A DNA stretch of 62,105 bases from Streptococcus massiliensis DSM 18628 (GTDB taxonomy: Bacteria; Bacillota; Bacilli; Lactobacillales; Streptococcaceae): contig NZ_KB904398.1 of NCBI RefSeq assembly GCF_000380065.1, positions 3,341-65,445 of the forward strand, in the 5' to 3' direction. Positions 8,384-17,354 of the stretch are shown one piece after another (the first letter of the stretch is position 1; each line of letters opens with the position of its first letter). The notes beneath the pieces are model-generated. The model was not told the origin of the DNA, ran no database searches, and saw only the letters and a list, made by a program, of their open reading frames with translations. The position numbers were made by a program, and so were the translations under genes.

Positions 8384-9622
8384 TTATAAATATCTTTTGA
8401 AGAAGTTGACAGTCTTTTGCCAAGAGTCCGTGTTGTCCTGTAAAATTCTTTCCCAAGGAATACGTTTATAGCGACTGTTAGGCTGATAAGCGAGGGTCAT
8501 CATGTGCCCGCAGTTAGGATAAAGAGCGATTTCTAGCGTTTTACTACTTGCTCGCTCCTTAATTTTCCAAGCCGCCTGAGTAGCAGGCCAAATTTCGTCA
8601 CAGGTAGAGGCAATGACTAGTAGTGGCGCTTCAACCCTTTCTACTGGAAGAATACTAGCAGGATTGATAGGTAAATCAGACTTTCCTAACCATTTTTCCT
8701 TTAAAAAATATCGCCATGAAAAACGCGTGTAAGGTAGTTCCTGACCGTCATAAGTCCAAGAAGAAGTCTTGGAATTTTTCCAGCCCTTAATCCCTTCTAA
8801 ACTGATATTAGTCGGAGAATTCAGGACAAGGCAGGAAATCTGGTCGGGGAATGTCGTTGCAGCAAGTAGGGCGAATTCAGCGCCTTTGGAGCGTCCGTAG
8901 AGTCCAATCCTAGTAGAATTAAGTTGAGACTGAGCTTGTAGGAAACTGAGAGCGTCTTTGATGATTTCCAGTGGAATTCTTTCCAAATGTTGGGCAAGAC
9001 CCTCAAAACCAAAATAAGCCAACGCCAAGCTGGCAAACCCATGGCTGGCAAGAACTTGCGCGATATTTTGAGCCTTTTCAATCCGACCGTCACTGCCGCT
9101 CAACACAATAATGCTAGGGAGCGCAGTCTGATTTTCTGGATAAAAGAAACGACCATAAGCTCGCTTGAAAGTTAGATTTTGACTGACAATATTGGGTATT
9201 TGAAAATAACGTTTGAAACAGCGCGTCGCGATAATTTTCCCTTTCACTATCACTGTGATTTTAAGTTCAAAGTCAGCAAAAAGGGGAACCTCAGCCATAT
9301 CAGAACTTAACTGTATCAACTTTTGTTTACTGGGCTTGGCATTGAAGAAAAGCCCCATTTGAGCAATCCCTGTATAAGAACCGACTAGGGCGGGTGTGCT
9401 CTTGCAGGATACCTTACCTTTGACATCTGATAAAAAGCTTGCTTCAGAAGTCCAAGGAACTTTGGGATCTAGACGCATAGGAGCGTTAATATTATAGTAA
9501 TTGTCAAGTCTCATTTGAATGGTCGTTAACTGTTGCGGTGGCAACCCTCTAATTTCGATGTTAAAGGGTTGGTCTGCTAGCGGGCTAGCCTGTTCTAGTA
9601 AAATTTCAATATCTTTTGTCAT
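8384..9622 (-). CDS. Acyl-CoA thioesterase/BAAT-type alpha/beta hydrolase
   Basis: A 412-residue protein with the two-domain layout of the bile acid-CoA:amino acid N-acyltransferase / acyl-CoA thioester hydrolase family. The N-terminal beta-sandwich has DQPFNIEIRGLPP; the C-terminal alpha/beta hydrolase has the nucleophile elbow GLYGRSKGAEFALL (family usually GxSKGAE) and a late His in NCGHMM. Its substrate in bacteria is unknown; an acyl thioester or ester is likely. The start chosen is MTKDIEIL at 9622, where AAAGGA lies about 9 bases upstream, rather than the ATG 11 codons earlier. It is transcribed away from marR in tandem, 56 bases downstream, and shares an operator motif with it. Confidence 0.85.
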   Translation of the reverse strand: MTKDIEILLEQASPLADQPFNIEIRGLPPQQLTTIQMRLDNYYNINAPMRLDPKVPWTSEASFLSDVKGKVSCKSTPALVGSYTGIAQMGLFFNAKPSKQKLIQLSSDMAEVPLFADFELKITVIVKGKIIATRCFKRYFQIPNIVSQNLTFKRAYGRFFYPENQTALPSIIVLSGSDGRIEKAQNIAQVLASHGFASLALAYFGFEGLAQHLERIPLEIIKDALSFLQAQSQLNSTRIGLYGRSKGAEFALLAATTFPDQISCLVLNSPTNISLEGIKGWKNSKTSSWTYDGQELPYTRFSWRYFLKEKWLGKSDLPINPASILPVERVEAPLLVIASTCDEIWPATQAAWKIKERASSKTLEIALYPNCGHMMTLAYQPNSRYKRIPWERILQDNTDSWQKTVNFFKRYL

Positions 9623-9638
9623 TATCTTTATCCTTTTA

Positions 9639-9653
9639 GTTAATATACTTAAC
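9639..9653. promoter_or_regulatory. MarR-type operator before the hydrolase gene
   Basis: Perfect inverted repeat GTTAA-N5-TTAAC, identical in arms and spacing to the site before marR at 10149-10163. Confidence 0.7.
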
Positions 9654-9678
9654 AAATGACTAAAAATTACTCTTGCAA

Positions 9679-10131
9679 CTAAGGTAATTTCTGCCAGATC
9701 TTTTCCAAATCATCCATAAGCGCTTTAAATTCTTCTAATCTAGCTGTAGGATAATTCTTTAAAACATCCAAGAGTTGCTGATTTAGATAGGCATGTTGTT
9801 GCTGATGAATCTGATAGACTTCCCTTCCTTTACCAGTCAATCGTAGCTGATAGCTAGCTTTAAACTGCCGATTTTCCTCTCGAAAAATCAATCCTTTCTT
9901 TTCCAGTCGCTGAATCATTTGGGTAATGGCACTACGAGAAACCTCTTGTAGTTTGGCAAGCTCGGTCAGACTTGTGCCTTCATTGCGGGCAATGCTGACC
10001 AGCGTATGGACTTCTGCCAGTGTCAAGTCAGGGAAGTTTGCAATATAGTGCTGTCGCTCTTTTAGTTGTAAGTATTGGTCGGTAAATGCTTGCAATTTCT
10101 GACTAAATTGCAATAAATCTTCTTCTTTCAT
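9679..10131 (-). CDS. MarR-family transcriptional regulator
   Basis: A 150-residue MarR protein with a standard winged-helix core. It has the SLTELAKLQEVSRSAITQMI recognition region (residues about 56-75), then RLEKKGLIFRE and the beta wing, flanked by dimerisation helices. The ATG at 10131 has AAAGGAAAATAAAG before it. It sits directly upstream of the BAAT-type hydrolase, probably its target. The GTTAA-N5-TTAAC palindrome occurs before both genes, so autorepression and repression of the hydrolase are inferred. The ligand is unknown, with a fatty acyl or phenolic compound possible given the neighbour. Confidence 0.92.
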   Translation of the reverse strand: MKEEDLLQFSQKLQAFTDQYLQLKERQHYIANFPDLTLAEVHTLVSIARNEGTSLTELAKLQEVSRSAITQMIQRLEKKGLIFREENRQFKASYQLRLTGKGREVYQIHQQQHAYLNQQLLDVLKNYPTARLEEFKALMDDLEKIWQKLP

Positions 10132-10148
10132 CTTTATTTTCCTTTTTC

Positions 10149-10163
10149 GTTAAGCTGCTTAAC
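10149..10163. promoter_or_regulatory. MarR-type operator before marR
   Basis: Perfect inverted repeat GTTAA-N5-TTAAC (inner bases GCTGC, so the full site is also palindromic apart from its centre). It matches the arms and spacing at 9639-9653. Confidence 0.72.
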
Positions 10164-10281
10164 ATTGTAAAACAATTTCTCGACTTGGTCAAGTGAAAAT
10201 CATGAATAAATCTGTTCCCCGTACAGTTGAATCTTTTCTGTCTTGAGGCTGGCTTTCATTCTTTTTAAAATAAAAACATGA

Positions 10282-10521
10282 CACGATATCCTGAATTTAC
10301 AAGATAAAACCTCCTATTTTGTTGATTTGACTGATTTTGGATTGTCCCATGGCAAGGATTGGATAAAAGACATTAAGCGTTATGATGAGCGTAGACTTCT
10401 CGTTTTAGCTGGAGATCAACTTTTACTCTATGATATTCAAGAGAAAAAGGTTGTCCTTAAAGAAAAAGTCGCTTCAGGTAAAAATGAATCTTTCCATGTT
10501 TGGGTAAATCACAAAAATTAG
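10282..10521 (+). pseudogene. C-terminal gene remnant
   Basis: An open frame of about 79 codons with no ATG and no ribosome site, bounded upstream by a stop at 10279. The encoded pattern (RRLLVLAGDQLLLYDIQEKK, repeated short hydrophobic strands with turns) looks like the last blade of a beta-propeller or a lipoprotein tail. It ends just before a terminator, as a real gene end would. I infer a remnant of a longer gene deleted at its 5' side. The family is not identifiable. Confidence 0.5.
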
Positions 10522-10525
10522 CATA

Positions 10526-10565
10526 CAAAAAGACACAGAGTTTTTTAGTTCCGTGTCTTTTTTTG
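10526..10565. terminator. Bidirectional terminator before pepF end
   Basis: AAAAAGACAC pairs with GTGTCTTTTT across a T-rich loop, giving A- and T-tracts on both sides. It lies between the remnant and the convergent pepF. Confidence 0.8.
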
Positions 10566-10571
10566 TGAAAG

Positions 10572-12368
10572 TTATTCCCCGAGCTCTTCGCTATAAGCGA
10601 TAATCTGGTCAACTGTGTCAGAAAGAAACTGGATTGTATCTCGGAGTGGTTTGTCTGTAGAGATGTCAGCTCCGATGATCAGAGCTGTGTCAAGCGGTGT
10701 TTTGCTGCCGCCTGATTTGAGGAAGTTTAGCCAGTCTTGTGCGCCATTTTCAGAGTTTTTAAGGTGGAGATAACCAGCCGTTGAGATGACAAGCCCTGCT
10801 GAGTAAGTGTAACTGTAAAGCCCCATGTAGTAGTGGCTTTGACGCATCCAAGTCAGAGCAGCATCATCATCAATTTCCACAGCGTCACCCCAGAAGTCAG
10901 TCAAGACTTCCTTCATAATACTGTTAAGCTTGCTTGCACCGAAAGTTTCGCCATTTTCCACCAGCGTATAAACCTTGCGTTGGAAAGCGGCTTCGAGTAA
11001 GTGGGTGATGAAGTTGTGGAAGTAAGTATCGGTCAGGCGATGTGCTAGGGCAAAGCGTTTTTGGCGCGGATTGTCAAACTGGTGCTCCAAATAATCGCTC
11101 AAGAGCAGTTCATTAAAAGTAGACGGTGCTTCAACATAGTAGGTAGACATGCCTGTGTTGAAATAGCTTTGGTGATTGTCTGAAAAGATAAACTGTCCAG
11201 AATGGCCGATCTCATGGATCAACGTGTAGACATCACTCATGCGACCTGTCCAGCTCATGAGAACATAAGGGTGAATGCGGTAAGGATCTGTCGCATAGCC
11301 TCCAGAGTCTTTTCCGGCATTTGCTGCAAAATCAACCCAACGCTCGCTCTGATAGCGCTCGATTTCGCGCGTGTATTCTTCTCCTAGCGGAGCAACAGAT
11401 TTCATAACAAGATCGTAAGCGTCGTTGATGGTTACATCAGGATTGAGCTCGCTGTCAAGATCTAATTTCCAATCGGCGAAGGTCATCTTTTCAAGTCCAT
11501 TGACCTTGGCAACATGTTTGAGAAATTTTTGTGCGACAGGAGCAAACTCACTCATGATCAGATCAATCTGACGGTCAAACATCGCCCGATCCACTTCTTG
11601 CTCTGCAAGTAGATAGTCAAAAACAGAGTCGTATCCCCGCATATCGGCAATGAGTTTTTCAGATTTGACTTGAGCAAGATAACTGGCTGCTGCGGTATTT
11701 TGGTGCTTGCGTAGACCTTCTGAGAATGAACGGAAGGCTTGCTCGCGAATTTGAGCATTTTCGTGATTTTGATAAAAGTTTTCATAGGTGACAAAGCTGT
11801 TTTTGTAAAGTTTGCAGTCTACTTCAAAGTCGGCCATTTCAAAGTCACTGGCTCGCATTTTTGTATAAATATCCTGTGGTCCGTAGAAAACCTCACTCAG
11901 ATGTGTCAATGTTTTTTCAGCTTCTGCCCCCAGATAATGAGCTTTTTTGATCTTTGCTTGACGAATAGCACTGGTAAGTTGTGGCAGTTGGGCTAATTTT
12001 TCTAAAACCTGCTCGTCAGCATTGACTAAAGCATCGTCGAAAAAGGCAAGTTCTACATTTGCCCATGTTCCAAAATCCATGCCGGCTTGGGCGATTTGGG
12101 CAAAACTCTCGTCGTTGTAGTCAGTGGTCTGTGGCATGAAAGCGTAGTTGCCGATATGGCTGAGCTGGATGTAGATTTGTTCCAGTTCTGCAAAAGCTTG
12201 CTCAAAGTTTGTAAAAGTTACTAATTTTCCTTTATAATTACGGCTAAATTGCTGAATGTCCTCGCGACATTTCTCAATGGCACGCAAGAAATCTTCCCGA
12301 TCTTGGTAGAGAGCGGTCAGATCCCAAAGTTCGTTTTCTGGGAATTCTGAACGTAGTTTTTGTTCCAT
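10572..12368 (-). CDS. pepF: Oligoendopeptidase F (M3B metallopeptidase)
   Basis: A 598-residue cytoplasmic zinc oligopeptidase; streptococcal homologues are named PepF or PepB. The zinc site is HEIGHSGQF (HExxH) in the C-terminal half, with the third ligand Glu expected in the following EAPSTFNELLL region. The N-terminal helical domain begins LRSEFPENELWDLTALY, as in the family. It degrades medium-sized peptides after oligopeptide uptake. The start is ATG at 12368 with GAGGTGACT upstream. The open frame extends further 5' to 12659, but that part overlaps the pnp leader and lacks family similarity, so I reject it. It is divergent from pnp. Confidence 0.93.
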   Translation of the reverse strand: MEQKLRSEFPENELWDLTALYQDREDFLRAIEKCREDIQQFSRNYKGKLVTFTNFEQAFAELEQIYIQLSHIGNYAFMPQTTDYNDESFAQIAQAGMDFGTWANVELAFFDDALVNADEQVLEKLAQLPQLTSAIRQAKIKKAHYLGAEAEKTLTHLSEVFYGPQDIYTKMRASDFEMADFEVDCKLYKNSFVTYENFYQNHENAQIREQAFRSFSEGLRKHQNTAAASYLAQVKSEKLIADMRGYDSVFDYLLAEQEVDRAMFDRQIDLIMSEFAPVAQKFLKHVAKVNGLEKMTFADWKLDLDSELNPDVTINDAYDLVMKSVAPLGEEYTREIERYQSERWVDFAANAGKDSGGYATDPYRIHPYVLMSWTGRMSDVYTLIHEIGHSGQFIFSDNHQSYFNTGMSTYYVEAPSTFNELLLSDYLEHQFDNPRQKRFALAHRLTDTYFHNFITHLLEAAFQRKVYTLVENGETFGASKLNSIMKEVLTDFWGDAVEIDDDAALTWMRQSHYYMGLYSYTYSAGLVISTAGYLHLKNSENGAQDWLNFLKSGGSKTPLDTALIIGADISTDKPLRDTIQFLSDTVDQIIAYSEELGE

Positions 12369-12455
12369 AATAGTCACCTCATCATGTTTTTTTACTAGTA
12401 TATCAAAAAAATTCGTTTTTAGGCTGTTCTCGCCTTTTTCTTTTGCCTTAAAATA

Positions 12456-12464
12456 TGGTAGAAT
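12456..12464 (+). promoter_or_regulatory. pnp extended -10 promoter
   Basis: TGG-TAGAAT at 12456-12464. No clear -35 is seen. A leader of about 125 bases follows; pnp leaders are often targets for RNase III or PNPase autocontrol, but I see only weak pairings here. Confidence 0.5.
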
Positions 12465-12596
12465 AAAGTCTGTACGTGCTTGATTACAAAGATGAGTAGC
12501 GCAGATGAGGAGAAGCTGCCTATTGATTTTTGTAGACAAGACGTATAAAAATACCGAGCAAGAGGCTCTGCCTTTTGTATCTAAAAAGGAGTCTAT

Positions 12597-14786
12597 ATGA
12601 CAAAACAAATCTTTGAAACCACCTTTGCTGGTAAAAAGTTGGTGGTTGAGACTGGCCAAGTGGCTAAGCAGGCAAATGGAAGCGTTCTAGTGCGCTATGG
12701 CGACAGCACCGTGCTGACAGCGGCTGTTATGTCCAAGAAAATGGCGACCAGTGATTTCTTCCCGCTCCAAGTCAACTATGAAGAAAAGATGTATGCGGCT
12801 GGGAAATTCCCCGGCGGCTGGAATAAGCGCGAAGGTCGTCCGTCAACCGACGCTACTTTGACGGCTCGTTTGATTGACCGTCCTATTCGCCCTATGTTTG
12901 CAGAAGGCTTCCGCAATGAAGTGCAGGTCATCAACACCGTGCTTTCTTACGACGAAGATGCTTCTGCTCCAATGGCGGCCATGTTTGGTTCCTCTCTTGC
13001 TCTGTCTATTTCAGATATTCCTTTCAATGGGCCAATCGCAGGTGTCCAAGTCGGCTATGTAGACGGTGACTTGGTCATCAACCCTGACAAGGAAGCAGCG
13101 GAGCGTTCTCTGCTCGAATTGACCGTTGCAGGTACCAAGGAAGCCATTAACATGGTGGAGTCTGGTGCCAAGGAATTGTCCGAAGACTTGATGCTCGAAG
13201 CCCTACTCAAGGGGCACAGAGCTATTCAAGACTTGATTGCCTTTCAGGAAGAAATTGTAGCAGCAGTCGGCAAGGAAAAAGCTGAGGTCGAGTTGCTCCA
13301 TGTGGACGAAGAATTGCAGGCTGAAATCATCGCTTTTTACAATGAAGATTTGAAAAAAGCTGTGCAGGTCGAAGAGAAGCTGGCGCGTGAAGCTGCGACA
13401 GAAGCAGTCAAAGAGCAAGTAATAGCGACTTACCAAGAAAAATATGCGGATCACGAAGAACTTGAGCGGATTATGCGCGATGTGGCAGAAATCTTGGAGC
13501 AAATGGAACACGCAGAAGTGCGCCGCCTCATCACTGAAGACAAGGTGCGCCCTGACGGTCGTCGGGTGGATGAAATCCGCCCGCTGGACGCCGAAGTCGA
13601 CTTTTTGCCAAAAGTGCACGGCTCAGGTCTCTTTACGCGCGGACAAACTCAAGCCTTGTCAGTCTTGACTTTGGCGCCAATGGGTGAGACGCAAATCATT
13701 GACGGGCTTGACCCGGAGTACAAAAAACGCTTCTTGCATCACTATAATTTCCCGCAATACTCTGTAGGAGAAACAGGTCGTTATGGTGCTCCAGGTCGTC
13801 GTGAAATCGGTCACGGTGCTCTTGGTGAGCGTGCCCTTGCTCAAGTCTTGCCAAGTTTGGAAGAATTCCCATACGCTATCCGTCTGGTAGCAGAAGTCTT
13901 GGAATCAAATGGTTCTTCATCTCAGGCTTCTATCTGTGCAGGAACTCTTGCCCTTATGGCTGGTGGTGTGCCAATCAAGGCGCCAGTAGCTGGGATTGCC
14001 ATGGGGCTTATCTCAGACGGTACCAACTACACAGTCTTGACCGACATTCAAGGTCTCGAGGACCACTTCGGCGACATGGACTTCAAGGTTGCGGGAACTC
14101 GTGAAGGGATTACCGCCCTGCAAATGGATATTAAGATTGAGGGAATTACGGCTGAAATCTTGACTGAGGCTTTGGCGCAGGCTAAGAAAGCTCGTTTTGA
14201 AATTCTTGATTTGATTGAACAGACCATTCCTGAAGTTCGTCCAGAATTGGCACCGACTGCACCGAAAATTGATACCATTAAGATTGATGTGGACAAGATT
14301 AAGATTGTCATCGGTAAGGGTGGTGAAACCATTGACAAGATTATCGCAGAAACTGGCGTGAAAATCGATATTGACGAAGAAGGAAATGTAGCGATTTACT
14401 CTAGCGACCAAGACGCCATTAACCGTGCCAAGGAAATCATTGCAAACTTGGTGCGCGAAGCCAAGGTGGATGAAGTCTACCATGCCAAGGTCGTCCGCAT
14501 TGAGAAGTTCGGCGCTTTTGTCAATCTTTTTGATAAGACAGATGCCCTCGTGCATATTTCAGAAATGGCTTGGAGCCGCACCAATAATGTTGAAGATGTT
14601 GTCCAAATTGGCGACGAAGTTGATGTGAAAATCATCAAAATCGATGCTAAAGGACGCGTGGATGCTTCTATGAAGGCTTTGCTGCCTCGTCCGCCAAAAC
14701 CAGAGAAAAAAGACGGCGACAAGGAGCACCGCGGCCACAAACGTCATCACAAGCCAAAAGCAGAAACGGCTGAAAAATCAGACTAA
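12597..14786 (+). CDS. pnp: Polyribonucleotide nucleotidyltransferase (PNPase)
   Basis: A 729-residue PNPase that degrades RNA 3' to 5' using phosphate. It has the expected order: first RNase PH domain (with [21 protein letters not shown]), helical linker, second catalytic RNase PH domain ([21 protein letters not shown]), KH domain ([13 protein letters not shown], residues about 560-620) and S1 domain ([14 protein letters not shown], residues about 625-695), then a basic lysine/histidine tail. The ATG at 12597 follows AAAAAGGAG. cysE follows after 22 bases, so a pnp-cysE transcript is likely, as in other streptococci. Confidence 0.97.
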   Translation: MTKQIFETTFAGKKLVVETGQVAKQANGSVLVRYGDSTVLTAAVMSKKMATSDFFPLQVNYEEKMYAAGKFPGGWNKREGRPSTDATLTARLIDRPIRPMFAEGFRNEVQVINTVLSYDEDASAPMAAMFGSSLALSISDIPFNGPIAGVQVGYVDGDLVINPDKEAAERSLLELTVAGTKEAINMVESGAKELSEDLMLEALLKGHRAIQDLIAFQEEIVAAVGKEKAEVELLHVDEELQAEIIAFYNEDLKKAVQVEEKLAREAATEAVKEQVIATYQEKYADHEELERIMRDVAEILEQMEHAEVRRLITEDKVRPDGRRVDEIRPLDAEVDFLPKVHGSGLFTRGQTQALSVLTLAPMGETQIIDGLDPEYKKRFLHHYNFPQYSVGETGRYGAPGRREIGHGALGERALAQVLPSLEEFPYAIRLVAEVLESNGSSSQASICAGTLALMAGGVPIKAPVAGIAMGLISDGTNYTVLTDIQGLEDHFGDMDFKVAGTREGITALQMDIKIEGITAEILTEALAQAKKARFEILDLIEQTIPEVRPELAPTAPKIDTIKIDVDKIKIVIGKGGETIDKIIAETGVKIDIDEEGNVAIYSSDQDAINRAKEIIANLVREAKVDEVYHAKVVRIEKFGAFVNLFDKTDALVHISEMAWSRTNNVEDVVQIGDEVDVKIIKIDAKGRVDASMKALLPRPPKPEKKDGDKEHRGHKRHHKPKAETAEKSD

Positions 14787-14808
14787 AGATTTAAAAGAGA
14801 GGAAAATT

Positions 14809-15393
14809 ATGGGTTGGTGGAAAGAAACCATTGATATTGTAAAAGAAAATGACCCGGCTGCCAGAACGTCACTGGAAGTTCTTTTGACCTATCCAGGGAT
14901 TAAGGCCTTAGCGGCGCACCGCCTTTCTCATTTTTTGTGGAAGCACGGCTTTAAGCTCCTCGCTCGCATGCACAGCCAGTTTTGGCGCTTTTGGACTCAG
15001 ATTGAAATTCATCCGGGCGCAGAAATTGCCGAAGGGGTCTTTATTGACCACGGGTCGGGGCTAGTGATTGGCGAGACCGCTATCGTGGAAAAAGGCGCTA
15101 TGCTCTATCATGGCGTGACGCTTGGCGGGACAGGAAAAGATGTCGGCAAACGACATCCAACCATTCGGCGAGGCGCCTTGATTTCGGCGCATTCCCAGCT
15201 GATTGGACCGATTGAGGTCGGAGAAAATGCCAAGGTTGGTGCGGGGGCGGTCGTTGTGGCAGATGTACCGAGCGATGTGACCGTTGTTGGCGTGCCTGCC
15301 AAGATTGTCCGCGTTCACGGTCAAAAAGATGAGCCGACCATTAAATCTTTGGAAGAAATCCGCGAGGAAAGCTATTATTCGTCCAAGTTGTGA
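14809..15393 (+). CDS. cysE: Serine O-acetyltransferase
   Basis: A 194-residue CysE that makes O-acetylserine from serine and acetyl-CoA, the first step of cysteine synthesis. It has a short N-terminal helical part and a left-handed beta-helix of hexapeptide repeats (IHPGAEIAEGVFIDHGSGLVIGETAIV). The catalytic His lies in FIDHGSG, and the downstream loop GGTGKDVGKRHP and KVGAGAVVVADVPSD repeats are typical. The ATG is preceded by GAGAGGAAAATT. In related genomes cysS usually comes next; here the ATPase/nuclease pair has been inserted between them. Confidence 0.96.
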   Translation: MGWWKETIDIVKENDPAARTSLEVLLTYPGIKALAAHRLSHFLWKHGFKLLARMHSQFWRFWTQIEIHPGAEIAEGVFIDHGSGLVIGETAIVEKGAMLYHGVTLGGTGKDVGKRHPTIRRGALISAHSQLIGPIEVGENAKVGAGAVVVADVPSDVTVVGVPAKIVRVHGQKDEPTIKSLEEIREESYYSSKL

Positions 15394-15486
15394 GGGGATT
15401 ACGAATAATAAGTAAATGAAGGATGATTTATATCTGATGGTAAAAATAATTAGGGGGAACATATCCTGATTATAGAGGTAAATAAT

Positions 15487-16752
15487 ATGAAATTAAGTAT
15501 CACAAATATTGCAAAAATAAAAGATGTAGATATTGAAATTAATGGTTTGACAGTATTAGCTGGGGAGAATAATTCAGGAAAGAGTACAATAGGGAAAGTT
15601 CTATTTGCGATTTTTCAAAGTTTTAATAACCCAAAGAGTAATTTTTATAGAGACAGGCAGCAATCAGTAAGTAGAGAGTTAAATGAATTACAGTTAGAAC
15701 TATCAATGAAGAGACTTTCTGAGGACATAGATATTGATTTTGATAATATCATCAGCCAAATAATCTCAGACTTTGATAAATTTGATCAAGTAAAAAATAC
15801 TGATATTATAGAAGTTTTAAAAGATACTTACTCTACTGAAGGATATCAAGAAAAGTTAAATTCTGTTAAAAAAATTCTCTCTATATCTGAGGAAACGGTA
15901 ATTAATGGCTTTTTACAACGAACGTTGGATTTAGAATTTAATGGACAGATAAACTCAGTTTTCTCACGAGATTTAGGAAAAGTAGAATTAAAAATCAAAG
16001 AGTCAAGAATCTCATTTGAAATTGACGAAAATAAAGTAGAAAATGTAGCTGGAGTTATTCCTTTGGCTACAGATATAGTCTATATAGATAATCCTCTTAT
16101 TATTGAAAACTTTGTGGATAGTCATAGTTTTACTCGTACACTCATTAAAAATTTAGAAAATAGTGGTACAATGAGAGCTCATGCTCAGCAACTAGAGGTG
16201 CAATTTGAGAGAGAACCATCATCTAATATTGTAGATTTAACTTTGATTAAAAATCGTTTTGAGGGTATTGAGCAACTTTTATCTAAAGTATATGACTGGG
16301 ATTTGATTTCTGATAATCAACATATTAAAACGACCGAGCAAAAAAATAAACTAAATATTAAGAATATTTCTTCGGGAATGAAATCATTCTATTTGATTAA
16401 AAAATTGATTGAGAATGGCACAATTAAAGAAAATGGAACAATTGTATTAGACGAACCAGAAGTTCACTTGCATCCCGAATGGCAATTAATTTATGCTGAA
16501 ATTATAGTTCTGTTACAGAAAGAGTTGGGATTGCATATTCTGTTGAGTACTCACAGCCCCTATTTTTTAAATGCTATTGAAGTTTTTTCTAAAAAATATG
16601 GAACAGAAGATAAATGCAAGTATTATCTTTCAGAGAATAATGGGTATTACTCTACCATAACAGAAATGACTGACGGGAACGAGCCAATTTATAAAAAACT
16701 TGCAGCTCCATTACAATATTTAGAAAATGTGAGGTTTTCAGAAGATGATTGA
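15487..16752 (+). CDS. AAA ATPase of a putative two-gene defence system
   Basis: A 421-residue SMC/OLD-like ABC-type ATPase. Walker A is GENNSGKST (26-34), the signature is NISSGMKS (293-300), Walker B is TIVLDEPEVHLHP (318-330) and the switch His lies in STHSPYF (354-360). The central ATP-domain insert is long, charged and helical. There is no TOPRIM domain, unlike GajA or OLD nucleases. The AT-rich codon use contrasts with cysE and cysS on either side, indicating transfer. It overlaps the next gene by 8 bases. The architecture of ATPase plus small nuclease resembles Septu or PARIS in plan, so phage defence is inferred. The trigger is unknown. Confidence 0.85.
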   Translation: MKLSITNIAKIKDVDIEINGLTVLAGENNSGKSTIGKVLFAIFQSFNNPKSNFYRDRQQSVSRELNELQLELSMKRLSEDIDIDFDNIISQIISDFDKFDQVKNTDIIEVLKDTYSTEGYQEKLNSVKKILSISEETVINGFLQRTLDLEFNGQINSVFSRDLGKVELKIKESRISFEIDENKVENVAGVIPLATDIVYIDNPLIIENFVDSHSFTRTLIKNLENSGTMRAHAQQLEVQFEREPSSNIVDLTLIKNRFEGIEQLLSKVYDWDLISDNQHIKTTEQKNKLNIKNISSGMKSFYLIKKLIENGTIKENGTIVLDEPEVHLHPEWQLIYAEIIVLLQKELGLHILLSTHSPYFLNAIEVFSKKYGTEDKCKYYLSENNGYYSTITEMTDGNEPIYKKLAAPLQYLENVRFSEDD

Positions 16753-17293
16753 TGGAAGCTTATTCAAAAATGAGTTTTTTGATAGTGCAAAGAAAACATT
16801 AGATTTGGCTACGGATAAAATGATTACTCATAATTTTGAAGTTTATGACTTTGATGATGTTAAAAAAAATTATTGCAATAAGTATAATTCTTCAAATGAA
16901 GCTTCAAAATCAGTGGACACAATTTTAATAAATAAGCAACATGATAGGATAGTTTTTATCGAGTGTAAATCGGGTTCCTTAATAGGTAGGAATAGTGGTA
17001 AGAAAAAATCAGATATAAAAAGTAAGTTAAGAGATAGTTTATTAATTTTTAATGATATCAATTCTAAAAATTTAGATTTTTCAAGAGATAAAGCAGAATT
17101 TATATTGCTTTATGATGAGTCTGAAAATCCTAGTTTAGGTGCCATTCAAAAAAGATTATCCCAAAAAGCAGGAGAAGAATTTATAAAGTTTGATTTAGGA
17201 ATTATGAGAGGAGTATTTGTTAAAAATGTACATACCTATACGGTTGACGAATTTAACAAATATCTTGCTGATAATAATGTTCAATGGACCTAG
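16745..17293 (+). CDS. Putative PD-(D/E)xK nuclease partner of the ATPase
   Basis: A 182-residue protein. I see a PD-(D/E)xK-like core: helix, then VDTILINKQHDRIVFIECKSG with Asp58 and the Glu73-x-Lys75 pair on consecutive strands, followed by a basic helix (GKKKSDIKSKLRDSLLIF). No database family is claimed. The start at 16745 lies inside the ATPase gene end (ATGATTGA), so the two are translationally coupled and likely form a complex. In ATPase-plus-nuclease defence pairs the nuclease is the effector held in check by the ATPase; that role here is inference. Its AT-rich base use matches the partner, not the neighbours. Confidence 0.75.
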   Translation: MIDGSLFKNEFFDSAKKTLDLATDKMITHNFEVYDFDDVKKNYCNKYNSSNEASKSVDTILINKQHDRIVFIECKSGSLIGRNSGKKKSDIKSKLRDSLLIFNDINSKNLDFSRDKAEFILLYDESENPSLGAIQKRLSQKAGEEFIKFDLGIMRGVFVKNVHTYTVDEFNKYLADNNVQWT

Positions 17294-17354
17294 TATAACG
17301 TTAATCTTTATAAAAATGTTTTGCAAAAATATTGTATGCTCATAAGGAGTTACT

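Noticed and set aside
12369-12659. N-terminal extension of PepF by about 97 residues
   Set aside because: It overlaps the pnp promoter, leader and start; ATG 12368 has a good GAGGTGACT site and the family start.
16745-17293. The second defence-like gene as a PARIS AriB (DUF4435/TOPRIM)
   Set aside because: It is too short and shows an ECK-type PD-(D/E)xK pattern instead of TOPRIM motifs.
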